The notes beneath the pieces were generated by a model that saw only the letters and a program-made list of their open reading frames with translations, ran no database searches and was not told the DNA's origin. The translations under genes and the position numbers were made by a program. 64,000 nt of DNA from Dendrolimus kikuchii (taxonomy: Eukaryota; Arthropoda; Insecta; Lepidoptera; Lasiocampidae), in the NCBI GenBank assembly GCA_019925095.2, contig CM034389.1, positions 20,013,435-20,077,434 on the forward strand, given 5' to 3'. Of this stretch, positions 23,845 through 35,440 are shown piece after piece (position 1 is the first letter of the stretch; each line of letters begins with the position of its first letter).

Positions 23845-24911
23845 TATGATGACACATACGACAGACATGACGATTTAAATAAAGATGCTGTTTTTGCGAA
23901 AATTTAAATCTATCTGTCAATGCTATAGGACTATAAGTAAGTTTGCTCAAGTTATTTACAATGATGATGATGTTCGATACCACGCAGAACGTATAAGTGC
24001 TGCTTCTCACGAACGTAAGTAAATGGGGGAAACAGAAAGGTCACGCACGGATTTGTATTTGCCTACTTATAAGTCATAAGGCTCTGCGTAAGTACCTATA
24101 TTGGCATACTGATGAAGCAAATACACAGATGTAAACATACGCGGCCACAGTTACTGGTGAATTGAAATTTGCACTGACCGAGTCACTCAATTGTACAAAA
24201 CAGACATCCTTCTTGGACTTAGAGTTATACGTTGACACAGATAGATAATTTGTTATCAATATAGGTCATAGGTCCTCAAAAAAAAATTGTTTTAATAGAC
24301 AGCCCTTTTAACTTTTCAACTGATTGACGGCCTCTATAATGTATAGTGGTTGGTGTAACAGATGACCCGCCTAGTTTACCGAAACCAGAATCCCGGGTCC
24401 GATTTACCACTGGGTAAATTTCGTAAACGAACTTTCAGTCTTTTACTATGGTCTTGGTATCTGGGATGGATTTAAGAACTACTCGTTGTATATTACAACA
24501 CAAGCATATTTTACTTAGTTTGGAAATTTATACAACTTGAGTGTTTGTCTGTATTTAAAAAATATACTTATTTAGGATCCTTGATCGAAACTACACACTT
24601 TATTTATTTGATTTATTTCATCCCTTGATGTGGATGGGGGATGCCTTGATGTGCACCGATGAGCACGCGCGTACGCTACCTTGATGAGCGACGTTCGTTA
24701 CTGATGGTAAATTAGCGCGTGTTCACCTAAATGCTGAGTAGGGAAAATGTACGTACTTGCTTCCTACAATTTACTTATAAAAAAATTAAATACTTTCTCT
24801 TTCTGACCCTCAATTTTCAAAACTTTTTCACTTTGACTCATAATAAATATTAATTTGTAACTTGTATAAGTGCAACAAATTCCATACGTTTAGCCAAGGT
24901 TATCCTATACC

Positions 24912-25520
24912 GTCCTTGTCTTTAACCTTTATTCTTTATTGTACACAAAATAGTAGTGATGTACAAAGGCGAGCTTAACACTAAAAAGAGTTTTCTTCCA
25001 GCAAACATATGGGTCTAGCGAGAGTGGGAAGACAAGAGGCAGGGTTGTGTACATGAAAGTTGTTACATAAAAGTACTTATGGAAAATAAATATTACATTA
25101 TAAACTATATACAGATATACGTACATAAACTTACATACACATATATCTATACATACCTAGTATATACATATATAAAATACATATAAATATAATATTATAT
25201 ATCAGTTAATTATGATAGTGTTCTTTAACTCTTCTTTGAAAAATGGTTTCCGACGGACTATCTCGTATCACATGAGGGAGGGCGTTTCATAGTTTGACTG
25301 CATGAACGGAAAACGAACCGTTATAACATGCCGATGAATGTATGGGGGCTTTAAGAAAAAGAGTTTTGGACGTTCTGCAAGACATGTCTGGGGGAACTAG
25401 GAATTCAAATCGTTCGCGAAGGTAAGAGGGAAAATGAGGATTATTATAGAGATATTAACCATAGTACTTTCTATAATAATCCAGCTATATGACCCACAGA
25501 CAAACTCTGAAGTAAGACTA
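24912..25520 (-). pseudogene. LINE C-terminus and 3' UTR
   Basis: The minus-strand frame ending at TAA 25206-25208 contains LRERFEFLVPPDMSCRTSK, then SFSVHAVKL*NALPHVIRDS, and ends in FQRRVKEHYHN. This is the standard LINE reverse transcriptase C-terminal pattern, with TGA replacing the Trp of LWN-x-LP. More coding remnants with frameshifts extend to about 25520. Downstream (plus-strand 25205 to 24912) is the 3' UTR, ending in AATAAAGAATAAAGG. Similar UTR pieces occur near 27670 and 47095-47215. It is a dead copy; the clade is not resolved. Confidence 0.65.
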
Positions 25521-25760
25521 TAAAAAATCATATTTACCATTAAGTACAATAATGCTAAAAATACAACACTACCGACCTGTTTTATCGAATTGCTAAGTTG
25601 AAGAGGAAGTTTTTGTTTCTATTGATTGAAACAGGTACTTTTTCAAATTGAATACAATTGCCCATTTTGTTAGTTGTACAGAAAACACGTGATCTCGTAG
25701 ACATCATCTTTTGAAAATTTCACTATTTGAATTGTAAAATTTACTAGTTACCTATAAATT

Positions 25761-26173
25761 GTATATATATGTTATAGTCAAGCATCGAAGCTCTGGCGCT
25801 CTTAGGTTTGATTAGTCAAACCTCCTGGTCTGACATAAGATCTTAGTCAAAGTCCAAATAAATGACATTTTTCTACCTTTGACTAACGAATTTTTATCTA
25901 ACCTAGGAGATATTAATTTACACAGTCATTAAACATTTAACAAGTGCAGTACGAATCCACGTTTGACCGCGGCTGCCTTAGTTGCTTCTAGGATCGACTA
26001 GGCAAAGCCCGAAACAGATTATTTCAGGTTCGACGTTTGACTAAAAATTTAGGTACTTCTAGGTTTGACTAAAATACTTTAGTCCTTGCCCTTAGCCCTT
26101 GGTCAAACCTAGAATAAACCAGTCACTCCGGGAAGAGACTGCATATCGACCTTTGACTATAACATATACATAC
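25761..26173. mobile_element. MITE with repeated AGGTTTGACTA motifs
   Basis: The ends are inverted: GTATATATATGTTATAGTCA at the left, GTATGTATATGTTATAGTCA at the right on the minus strand. The interior carries several direct and inverted AGGTTTGACTA motifs, including the palindrome AGGTTTGATTAGTCAAACCT at 25804-25823. It is 413 bp and non-coding. The superfamily is unknown. Confidence 0.65.
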
Positions 26174-26609
26174 TTGCCTACAATTTTACTCAAACGTATA
26201 TTAGTTTGTTTTTTAATTTATTCATTTAGCGCGTAGTTAGATAGTTTCACAAGAGAAGGTGCTGCCATTATAAAAAAAAATGTGTGTGTACAATTCACAC
26301 ACAGTAGAAGTGAAACTTCAGAGAATATACTCGCAATTAATTCTTCTGTAACTCTTATTAATATAAATATAATTCCTTTAGCCTACACCCGTCAAATTAC
26401 TGTAATTCAAAATAAACTTCTTAAGTATCACTTTCAATTTTTTGCTGTTTTAGTCTAAAAAATATTATTATTAGTTTTATTTCGGTCCGAATTGAACCAA
26501 TGTTTAATCATCGGTCTTATTAACTCTAATCTGTGCTACACATTGTAAAACTCGTATCTCATTCTCTCACAGGCTTAGTCCTGTAGATTTATGTGTTTCT
26601 CTATTATTA

Positions 26610-26922
26610 TTTTTTTATTTTATTCGAGAAGTTCAGCAGACAGGCAGACGGCCCACTTGATGGAAAGCGGTCACTATCGCCTATGCACATTTGCAACACC
26701 AAAAGTGCTACAAATGCGCTTCTGCTCTCTTAAGGGAGACTGGAACCTTGTCACTAATACTGGAACACAACTCAAGGTTGTTATGGCGACATACTCTAGA
26801 CCAGGGGTGGTAGCCATCCAATCGAGCAAATGCCCTACCACCTGGCTGTGGGTTGTTTTGTCGCATCTTACGAGAGGCCGCCCGGCCGCAGGAAATTGTA
26901 TTATTTCTCCGTTCCTGCACGA
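26610..26922 (-). repeat. SINE-like family A copy, full length
   Basis: T-rich tail at 26610 and head at 26922. Very similar to the copy at 23049-23366. Confidence 0.8.
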
Positions 26923-26924
26923 AT

Positions 26925-28005
26925 CAAAGTCGCTTTTTCGTTTCATCGAGTTTCAAATCACAATGAATCTAAAGAAGTTTCACTTCAATATATGAAAAAT
27001 ATATAGATTGCTATACTTAAAATTGTATAATTATTCATCGTTGATGTTAAGAAATATATTAAAGTTTACCTCTATATAGGCGATCTTCCAAGATTAATAT
27101 TCTAGAATCAGCTTTAATATCACCGTCATTAGTTACTTAATTACGATTTGTGATGTAACGGTATATAAAAAACTGCGTATGCTATTTACGTATAAAAGAG
27201 CCCATGAATAGAACCAGTCTTGAAATAATTTTACGGAACATTCCACTCGTGCTATGGAATCTTTTCTGATATATATTGCTTAATTTTTTTCCGCTGACGT
27301 TAAATTTTACTCTGTGCTCTCTGATGGTTTCTACGTTAATCATATTAGTACGCATTTGTGTGACGTATATAATTATGACATTTGCGGTATATTAAAATGA
27401 GGAAACTGTTTTTATGCCTTTTGTATTAATAGATGTTGTTCTTAAACAATAGACTGACTCCGTGTTATTTGAAAGAATGTTTTGAGATTATTTAGGAAAT
27501 CATTTCAATTAGATCATTAACGAATTTGGCACTAGCGACACTTATACATACCTTTATTATAATTTAATTAATTATGTTATAAGTTTTTTATTGTGCTCTG
27601 TTCATGCATGAAATGCATTGTCATCTGAAATCAGAAGTCCTAAGTTATATTTATAACAACTACAATAGAATTCAAAGTACAAAGACGAGCTTCACAAAAT
27701 AATTCTCTTCCAAAAAATATAAGTTTTTTGTATACTATTGGTTTATGTAATTTTTATTCTATTGGTATTTTAATATTTATTCAGCACTGGATATTGACCA
27801 ACTTTTATAGAATTATCTAGGTGAACTGAAAAAACTATTTAAATTCAAAATATATTTCAAAATATTATTGTCATTCTATATTTCTTTATTTATCGCAACA
27901 TTTGTTTTAAAGTAATATTTACATAAAACTTAAAAATAAACATTTCTTCATAAAAAAAAATTTATATAAAAATCACAAATTAAGTATTTATTTACAAATA
28001 AAATA
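26925..28005. other. intergenic AT-rich DNA
   Basis: No gene. About 27665-27720 resembles the LINE 3' UTR of 24912-25205. Confidence 0.4.
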
Positions 28006-28009
28006 CTGG

Positions 28010-28265
28010 AGCATGCCGGCAGCGGGGCCTGAGGTCCATACTATCGGTAGTTAGGGCTCCAGAAACAGGAACCTTTTCACAATTCGTGCCGTGTCTAAGA
28101 GTGCTGCCTTCTGTATTTGACCAGTCACTCGGCTTCCTAGCGTGAGCCTCTCTAGGTAACGGTCGAGTCTCTTTGCTATAAAACTGTTGACGGTGACAAA
28201 TATCGGCACAATGCTCATGACTCCAGATGCCACATAGCTGTAACCTCGTGTTATTATTATTAATA
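28010..28265 (-). pseudogene. LINE C-terminal fragment (IVPI...IQKAALLDTARIVKR type)
   Basis: The minus-strand frame 28051-28233 reads MASGVMSIVPIFVTVNSFIA, then KRLDRYLERL and IQKAALLDTARIVKRFLFLEP before a stop. I-P-x-x-x-x-x-x-G-x-V followed by QKAVLL-x-TARI-R-x-FL is a C-terminal motif of another group of LINE reverse transcriptases. It is 5'-truncated. The overlapping 92-codon frame on the same strand is a shadow. Confidence 0.6.
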
Positions 28266-28269
28266 TACA

Positions 28270-29930
28270 ATAATCTCGTATAGGTAATAATAATATTAAA
28301 TATCGTGTTAATTAATGAATTTTGATTTCTATTACCACTAAAAACTTAAGCAATAAGTGTGACTTAATTACAATGCATCTACCACGCAATTCAGTTGTAT
28401 AATTTTGTATAACGTAAACTTCAAGGACGGTTAGCATGTAACTATTGACCTGGGTTTTAATATACAAGTGTGACCCGTTTACGAAAGTTTTTTGGCGGGG
28501 CGGGTGGGTCGCTTCAATGTCAAGTGCATGAGGAAAAATCTGTTCTGTTCACGTCTAAATTGAGCAGTGACTTGTTCCTTGTGTACTCCATTATTTTTTT
28601 GTGAAGACATAAGAATCTCATACATTAATTATCAAAATAATCCCAAGAGTATTTAAATTAAAATTTACTGTTTTGTTGTCCAATTCTACTCGGGTGGTAG
28701 GTACTCGAGATTATCCCCAAAGTACTCTAACGATAGGTCATATTATTTCCCAAATTACTCCACGTAAAATAGAAATAAATCAATGAAATTATTAATCTAC
28801 TCTATAAAATATTAAAAGCGCACTATCATTCAAAGTAGTAATACGTAGATACTGCACCAAAATGGATGACCAATTTTAAAAATAGAAGCAACTGCAGTAA
28901 TCAAAACATAAACTTACTACTTACATTGGGAAAATGTTCTTGGATTACTTTGGAAAGAAGCCCAGAGCTGAAACAAATATTTCCAGTCATAAATCTGGTT
29001 TTAAATGTTAACTGGTCTAAATAAAAATATTCTTATAAAGGATCAGTCCTTTTGTGTCAGCCACAAACTTTATTTGTCCCCATTTGAAGATTTAAATTTG
29101 GAATCACTTTTTTGCGCTTTCTATTTCGCTTGCTACGTCTTTAATTCAGTCTATTTAATACGTTTTTGTTGTTGTTCATAGATACGAAATTAGTAGTAAT
29201 TTGCGATTCACGCGAAGTTTCCGCGTACTGACTGGCCTTCGCCGGCTTTACTTGCGCAATGATTGCGGTGTGCGTTGCATGTTATACGAGTCCTCGACTC
29301 CTTACATCGTAGACTCGCTCAATATTTCTATATTTTCTTGAGTACATTTTTGTATTATTTATAGTAGCGACAAACCCACACATGGTTATCAGTCATGTTA
29401 GTGCACGTACCTATATCATGCGTGATATTTATTTACTCTTCAAAAAGGGCGTAAACAGCTATTTAAAGTATCAACGAGGTAGGCAACGTATTAGCTTTGG
29501 CTCCTAAGTGTTGCAGATGACCATCGAACACGGTAACCACTTGCCATCAAGTGGATCCGTTCGCCAGTTTGCCTACACAAACATAAAAAAAATTGAGAAG
29601 TTTCTGTGTATGTTTATTTATTCTTGACAGTTTTAAGAATGACCGGATTTCTGTAGAATTTTTGTTACCTGTATATTCGATAATTATGACACATTTAAAT
29701 GTTATTATAATAATGATATGAAACTGCACGGTAGGTCCCAGTATCTTCTACATACATTAATGTTCTAAATAATTATACAAATTAAAATGGCAACAAAGTT
29801 AATGAGTATATATTAACATTCTTCTCTTTGGTTATGGTAGAATGCGTTGAACATTATTAAATGTTAATGGGGCTCGCTCTTGACCAATTTAGTAACATGC
29901 GGTAGGCTTCAACCAGTCAGACAAGTGGAT
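28270..29930. other. intergenic DNA
   Basis: No gene recognised. The block 29200-29310 is richer in GC than its flanks but shows no coding or promoter pattern I can name. Confidence 0.4.
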
Positions 29931-29934
29931 CGCG

Positions 29935-29990
29935 TGACGTAATCTGACGTCAGGGCGTCGGGGCTCGCGAACCTTCTAGAACGACGTCAT
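29935..29990. promoter_or_regulatory. CRE/HSE cluster in a GC-rich island
   Basis: Three CRE/ATF-like sites (TGACGTAA 29935-29942, TGACGTCA 29945-29952, GACGTCAT 29983-29990) flank a perfect three-unit heat-shock element (GAA-CC-TTC-TA-GAA, 29969-29981). They sit in a CpG-rich stretch (29930-30110) unlike its AT-rich surroundings. No open frame or TATA box follows closely. It could be an enhancer, or the promoter of a gene whose exons I cannot see. Confidence 0.5.
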
Positions 29991-30772
29991 TTTGCGATCA
30001 TCCGATCTTCGGAGCATGCGTATCGCGGATTGACTCTACGGCGCAACGCACGCCGGCCGGGCATGGCGTGAGGTGACTTGATTCACAGCCTGGAAGTGGA
30101 GTAATAACCCGCTAACCTCATTCATCGCAGTCTTCATCCTTTGTAGGAAAAATGTTAGGTACCTGTAATAAGTAGTAATAACTTATCATCTTTCGTTGTA
30201 CAAACTAAATAATTTATGCTTTAAAATGCATTAAACTTAAGTTTTGAAAGATCCCTATCGTGGTTGATATTATTATGCAGACGTATGTAAATTACCTTTT
30301 TAATTACATATAAACTAAATACAGTCTTTTGTATAGATCATTTATAAGAATTCCAGTTAATATTATATTATTTATTTTGATTTACAATACTATATAGGTA
30401 TACCTATACACCTATAACATTATAATTAATTATATAATATAAGAAGTACACATTGTGCCTTAGACTTGAGCAATAATTAATTTTAGAACTTTTGGTGTAC
30501 CATACTTCTAGCAAATAAATTTCATTTTACACTAAAATAGGAAACCATAATACATACACACGTCTTATGTGCAATGAAATATGCAAAAATGACAATGAAT
30601 CTCAACTATCTACAAGTAGTAGATCATGTTACCACATTTAATAGGACTGGGTTGTTTGCAATATACTACCTTGCTGTCGAGTGTTTAATCTTTATATGTT
30701 TTGCCATCAGTCTCTCTTGTAAGACAGATTTCCTCGTTGAACTTATAACTTTACTGTTAATTTTATATTACA

Positions 30773-31336
30773 CTAGCGGCCCCGGCAGACGTTGTCCTGC
30801 CTTTAAAAAATAAAACTCTAGAACCCGATCCCAGAGCCACCTACCGGTTCTAATTGCAAATCTAAACCATCCCGGTACCCACTCAAACACACAAAAACAA
30901 AATCGCTCCAGGTGATTAGGAGGATTCCAGAACCCGATCTCAGCGCCACCTACCGGTTCTAATTGTGAATCTAAAAGAGTAATATTTTTTTTTATTCTAG
31001 GTCCTGACAAAATAAGATTAAAAATCTTGCCAAAAGATTTTAAAGTTTATAATTAACAAATAAAAAATAGGGGTTGATCGTAGAGAGGTGAAAATTTAGG
31101 GTTGTATGTATTTTTGTATGTTGTATCATAAAAAAATAGAAATTAAAAATTTTGTCTAAAAAATAAAAATAAAAATTTAGGGGTGGACTACCCCTAACAT
31201 TTAGGGGGATGAAAAATAGATGTTGGCCGATTCTCATAGATACCGGATAAGCACAAAAAATTTCATCAAAATCGGTCAAGCCGTTTCGGAGGAGTATGGC
31301 AACGAAAACTGTGACACGAGAATTTTATATATTAGA
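30773..31336 (-). mobile_element. complete non-autonomous Helitron
   Basis: Minus strand. The 5' end is A|TCTAATATATAAAATTCTCG (TC at 31336-31335). The 3' end is ...GGGGCCGCTAG|T (CTAG at 30776-30773). The 3' hairpin GGCAGGACAACGTCTGCC lies ~10 bp before CTAG, and the insertion is between host A and T without target duplication. These are the defining Helitron features. It is 564 bp with no Rep/helicase frame. Confidence 0.85.
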
Positions 31337-31797
31337 TACTCATATATTATTATGATTTATTTTTAATCTTTTTTATTCAAGAAAGGCCTTTGTATTGTGT
31401 ATGTATTCATTCAGTTTCAATTAAGGTAAGAAAGTTTTTTAAAATCTAAAGCCTATGCTAAGTCGGACTCATTAGTCAATTATTCTTTTCGTGAAAATAA
31501 AAACAATGAATAATACCTGCCACGTTAAAGCCAAAAACAAAACAAAAATGTTATTCTTTAAATACTAATCTTTTGAGACTGGTGAGCAGAATTTCAAAAT
31601 TAAAGAGCGATTTCTTGAAATATATCTTTAAACACTTTATACTTCTAAAGAATATGCCGGTCAACAAAAATAACAGTAACAAAGAAGAACAATACTAGGA
31701 ATAAATGCTTTCGCGGTCAGTTTGCCTAGTATATCGATTCTTCTTCATTTTACTTGCCTACCTACATAATATAACATTTATTGAAACTTAATGATAA

Positions 31798-31975
31798 TAA
31801 TAATAATTGGCAGACAAACACACACATTGTATATCCCCAAGCTAAGCAAGTTACGATTGTGTTATGGATAATATACAACCGACCACTCTGGAGCCGATCC
31901 CAGACATCCAGACCATATCAAAAAAACAGAACGTTCGTTTCCGAAATTTACCATGCCGGGGATCCAACCCTTACA
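31798..31975 (-). repeat. tRNA-derived SINE, copy 2 (5' truncated)
   Basis: Matches copy 1 (1874-2119) from GCAGACAAACACACACATTG to the ACCATGCCGGGGATCCAACC region. The tRNA-like head, including box A, is missing and box B is eroded. Confidence 0.7.
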
Positions 31976-32244
31976 TTACTTAATTACAGTGTTTTAATAT
32001 GAAGTTGAAAATGAACCGATTATTATTAATACTATAAGTTTTTGACTTACTTGTTGTATGTGTCATAAATAATAGATTTTGGTATTAGACTAGAAGATTG
32101 TGTTAAACAATAAAACGCAATAGTATGCTCGTATGTGGTCTTAAACTATATTCACTTCCCTATAAATTTTGAATATCGAGAATTAATTGCAATACGACTG
32201 GATCCTTGTATTTTGAAATTAGAATAAAAAAAACAAAATTTATC

Positions 32245-32520
32245 ACACCATAAACCTTATGTCCCTACTCAGTTTGGGATAATGTTAGGATTATGCCTGT
32301 GCCTAAATACTTCTAGTTTATAGCGTTAAAAATACGCTGTTAATGATTAGCTACATTAGTGGACATACATAAGTTATCTGAAAATATTTAACGTCATTAA
32401 CAATCAATAATAATATTGCATCACAAATAACGCTAACTCACTAACACTAACAGATGGGGCATTCCTGCTTCATCTGCTATAATGTTGTATTATTATGCGT
32501 CAGGCGAAATAATTTTATTA
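32245..32520. repeat. MITE-like repeat fragment (family C)
   Basis: Contains CCTTATGTCCCTACTCA at the left and, inverted at the right, the CATCTGTTAGTGTTAGTGAG and GTTAATGACGTTAAAT blocks shared with 9200-9360. It looks like a decayed element with inverted halves. Confidence 0.35.
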
Positions 32521-32536
32521 AAAACTATCTGCATAA

Positions 32537-34200
32537 TCTATAATAATGTTATAAAAATCTAAAAATGCCGTATCTGCATACTGAAGCATTTATAAAAAAA
32601 AACTGGGATACATTATATAAACAACGGAGAGCAGCACAATGCATTTTTTTTTAGATTTCTAGTCTGTTTATTCGGTATTCACGTAAAAACTACTGGGTCA
32701 ATTTCGATTCGGTTTTCGCTAATCGACAGCAAATTCCTAGACTTAAAATTTGCGCTACTTTTTGTTCCGAAAATCCTGCAGGAATTTTTCTGGGGATGAT
32801 TTAAAATAGCCAGATTGAAAAAAAATCGAATTCCAATGCGATTTTTTCACGGATCGATAGCAACTTTTACGTAATAAAATGTGTCATAATGTTTATCCCG
32901 GGAATCCCGGAAGCGGATTGAAGTTGTTCGGGTGCATAAAAATTTGCTTATTCCGACCCAGTTTTCACTAAAACGATTCTTCTTCTCCTGCGAGCGGGAG
33001 GTTTCTGCAACTCGACGACAAAGCGCCTATTTTGCGTGCGAGGGTGGATGAGGGTTTACTCCATCCACCCTGGAGTCCACCAGCATCTTGACGTTGCTGA
33101 AGACTTCTCAGAGCCTACCTGGGGCGTCCAGATATTTCGCCCTGTATTGGGCCACCTCTCCGTATTCAAGCAGGATGTGGGCGGCTGTTTCTTCTGCCCC
33201 CAGGCATGCTCTGCACACGGGGCTGTCGGTGACACCTATATTAAAAAGATGTCTGTTAAAATTGCCATGTCCAGTGGCTGCACTAATAACTAGTATCAGT
33301 AAGCTCAGCCGGGACCGGCTGAGCTTTAAGATATTCCTGGAGAAACGCAGGTTTACTCGAGGCATTGCCATCTTGGCTTGCCTGCAATCCTCCAGGTTGT
33401 CCTAAAGTTGTTGATGTAGTGCCCTTGACCTTTGATTTATGTAATTTCTAAACCAACTGTGTGGCAAAGGCAGGGAAGGTTCCGGTCCAACTGGTTGGGT
33501 TTCGGAACCTCTCCTTGCCAGTTGATCTGCCGCATCATTACCTCCGGCACCACTGTGTCCCTTGAGCCATTGAAGGTTCAAGGTATTGTTCTTACCTGCC
33601 GCCTCATTTAGAGCCGAGTCGCATTCGTATATTAAATTTGAATAAATAACCCTGCTATTGTAGTACCGATCTGCTATCAGAGAGTATTCTGATACTGTGA
33701 TCATTGATATCTCTAGCTGCGATTGCTTTGCATGCACTCTGCTTGATATACTGTATTAAACTTATCCAGGGGCTCGGATATGTTAATATTTAGGTCTTCC
33801 GAGAAGACTCCCGTGTCTGAGCCCGAGCTAGTCTTTGACCCATCAGTATAAAGGCTAAGTTCATGATGGGGAAGAAAATTGTCGTTACCTTCCTTCACTG
33901 AAACGATAACGTATATTCTCTTTTTAAATGCTGCGGTACTTTATATCCCGGGTATCCCGCAGTTTTCTCGGGAATGGTATAAATTAGTTAGATTGCATAA
34001 ATATTACCTGAATTCGATACGATTTCACTAGAACGATAGCATAAACCCTTTTTCAAGTAATGCGATACTTTATATAGGTACCTACTGAGAATCCCACGGG
34101 ACTTTTTTCGGGGATGTTTTAAAGTAGGTAGTATACATTAAAAATTGGTAATTCGGATCCATTTGATACTAAAACAATCTAATTCGGGACTTCTCCCGGG
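32537..34200 (+). mobile_element. Helitron, TCTATA family, interrupted by a LINE
   Basis: The 5' end is A|TCTATAATAATGTTATAAAA at 32537, homologous to 20420. The interior is a series of diverged ~120-bp units (TCCCGGGAATCCC ... TTGCATAAA ... CACTAAAACGATAG). It is split by the LINE at 32978-33893 and resumes at 33894. The 3' terminus could not be placed; repeat units fade near 34200. Confidence 0.55.
32978..33893 (-). pseudogene. RNase H-bearing LINE, C-terminal part, with 14-bp target duplication
   Basis: A minus-strand insertion flanked by TTCACTAAAACGAT (32964-32977) and TTCACTGAAACGAT (33894-33907). From the 5' side it encodes the start of an RNase H domain (LSLYTDGSKTSSGS, then YQAEC, 33713-33898). 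After a frameshift come LQWLKGHSGAGGNDAADQLA and RRGSE (33402-33737), then a CCHC-like zinc finger CRACLGAEETAAHILLEY (33108-33371). RNase H followed by a zinc finger marks the I/R1/LOA-like LINE groups. The reverse transcriptase is absent by 5' truncation. Frameshifts make it inactive. Confidence 0.75.
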
Positions 34201-34754
34201 ATTTACTAACTTCGAAACCACGTGATATTAGGATTTACTTAATATATGACAGTACATATTTAGTAGAACAGTGTGCCTTTAGTAACATTATTTATCCCGG
34301 GTCTTTACAGATTTTTTCTGAATTCAAAAGCCTACATTCTACAGTATACTACACAATTTTAATGGAATGTAGATTTAATTTAGTATTAAGAACCAACGAC
34401 CCACGTGAAGTTCTTGCAAGTAAAAAATATAGCAGCTGAATGCGAAAAGTGGGTTATATGGTGCAAACGTGAAGCGATTAGCTGTGTTAGTTATGTTATA
34501 TATATATATAATGAAACATATTTATAAACCCTATAAATACAATAATGCGGTAAATTAATTGTTATATCAAGTTTTGTTTACGTCACATAATAGAATAGAA
34601 TATAATTTATTGCATAAACTACCACATACATATAATTAAAGATAGAAAAGATTCTTTGTAGGAAATGTTGTATCATTTGTAGGAACGAAAGTTTGTCCTT
34701 TCGAACGTACAATACAGGCAGTTTATAATGTTGCCTAGCCATTACATAATATTA

Positions 34755-35440
34755 CTAGCGACTCGTCCCGGCTGCGCACGAATGGACATTTATTTTTTAA
34801 CTATTTTGGGACAATCGTATGTTACTTAGGGCTAATGTAGCATTATAAAGATCCCGAACGAGATAGGGAGAGGAGTATTATTGCGCGTACTAATGCGACT
34901 CCACGCGGACGCCGGCGGTTGGCTGGCATCCAGAGACGCAGGTATGCGCATGACTTCCCATCCTGAATAATACCGCTTCGGGGGGCCTTTAGCTATCAAG
35001 GGAGCAAAGGATTCATCACCCCCGCTGACGAAGTGAATGTGTTCTGATTCCCGGGGCACATTCAGGCACTTTTTGCGCTGGATCGGACTGGGCGTAACTA
35101 CGTTCTAAGTCTCAGCCTTTCCTACATAAAAAGCGCGTGGCACATGGGAGGAGGGTGGTTTTAGTGGGTAGTGGTTGTTGCCCGTGCAACTTCTCTGAGT
35201 CTCCACACAAGCTGGCTTGATTATTGTTCGGATTGCCCCTTATCAAAGGGGAAAGCCTTCATGATCAATTATGGTCTAATCCCTTGCAAAGGACCCAGTA
35301 TTGTGCGTAAATAGCATTTCCCCCGCCTTAAAAAAAAAAGCATTATAAAGGTCAAAGAATGTTTTAAATCAGTCCAATAGTTTTTGAGTTTATTCGTTAC
35401 AAACATACAAATCTTTCTTCTTTATAACAGTAGTATATTA
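34755..35440 (-). mobile_element. Helitron (GTCGCTAG|T end) interrupted by a LINE
   Basis: On the minus strand the 3' end is CGGGACGAGTCGCTAG|T at 34758-34755. The 5' region runs ATACTACTGTTATAAAGAAG from about 35440, with TTTGTAACGAATAAACTC inside. This is the same family as the head at 63089-63195. The LINE at 34851-35339 splits it. The 5' TC is not preserved. Confidence 0.55.
34851..35339 (+). mobile_element. 5'-truncated R1-like LINE tail with poly(A) and 11-bp target duplication
   Basis: Flanked by GCATTATAAAG at 34840-34850 and again at 35340-35350, directly after a poly(A) at 35330-35339. The body is the 3' part of the same LINE as the minus-strand insertion at 63196-64000. Shared blocks include GGGCGTAACTACGTTCTAAG, GGAGGAGGGTGGTTTTAGTG and CCTTGCAAAGGACCC. 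Only the last, broken codons of the ORF and the 3' UTR are present. Confidence 0.8.

Noticed and set aside
26591..26995. 134-codon plus-strand open frame
   Set aside because: Translation of a family A copy running into flanking DNA; not a gene.
33036..33405. Plus-strand open frames of 85 and 105 codons
   Set aside because: Antisense to the zinc-finger end of the minus-strand LINE.
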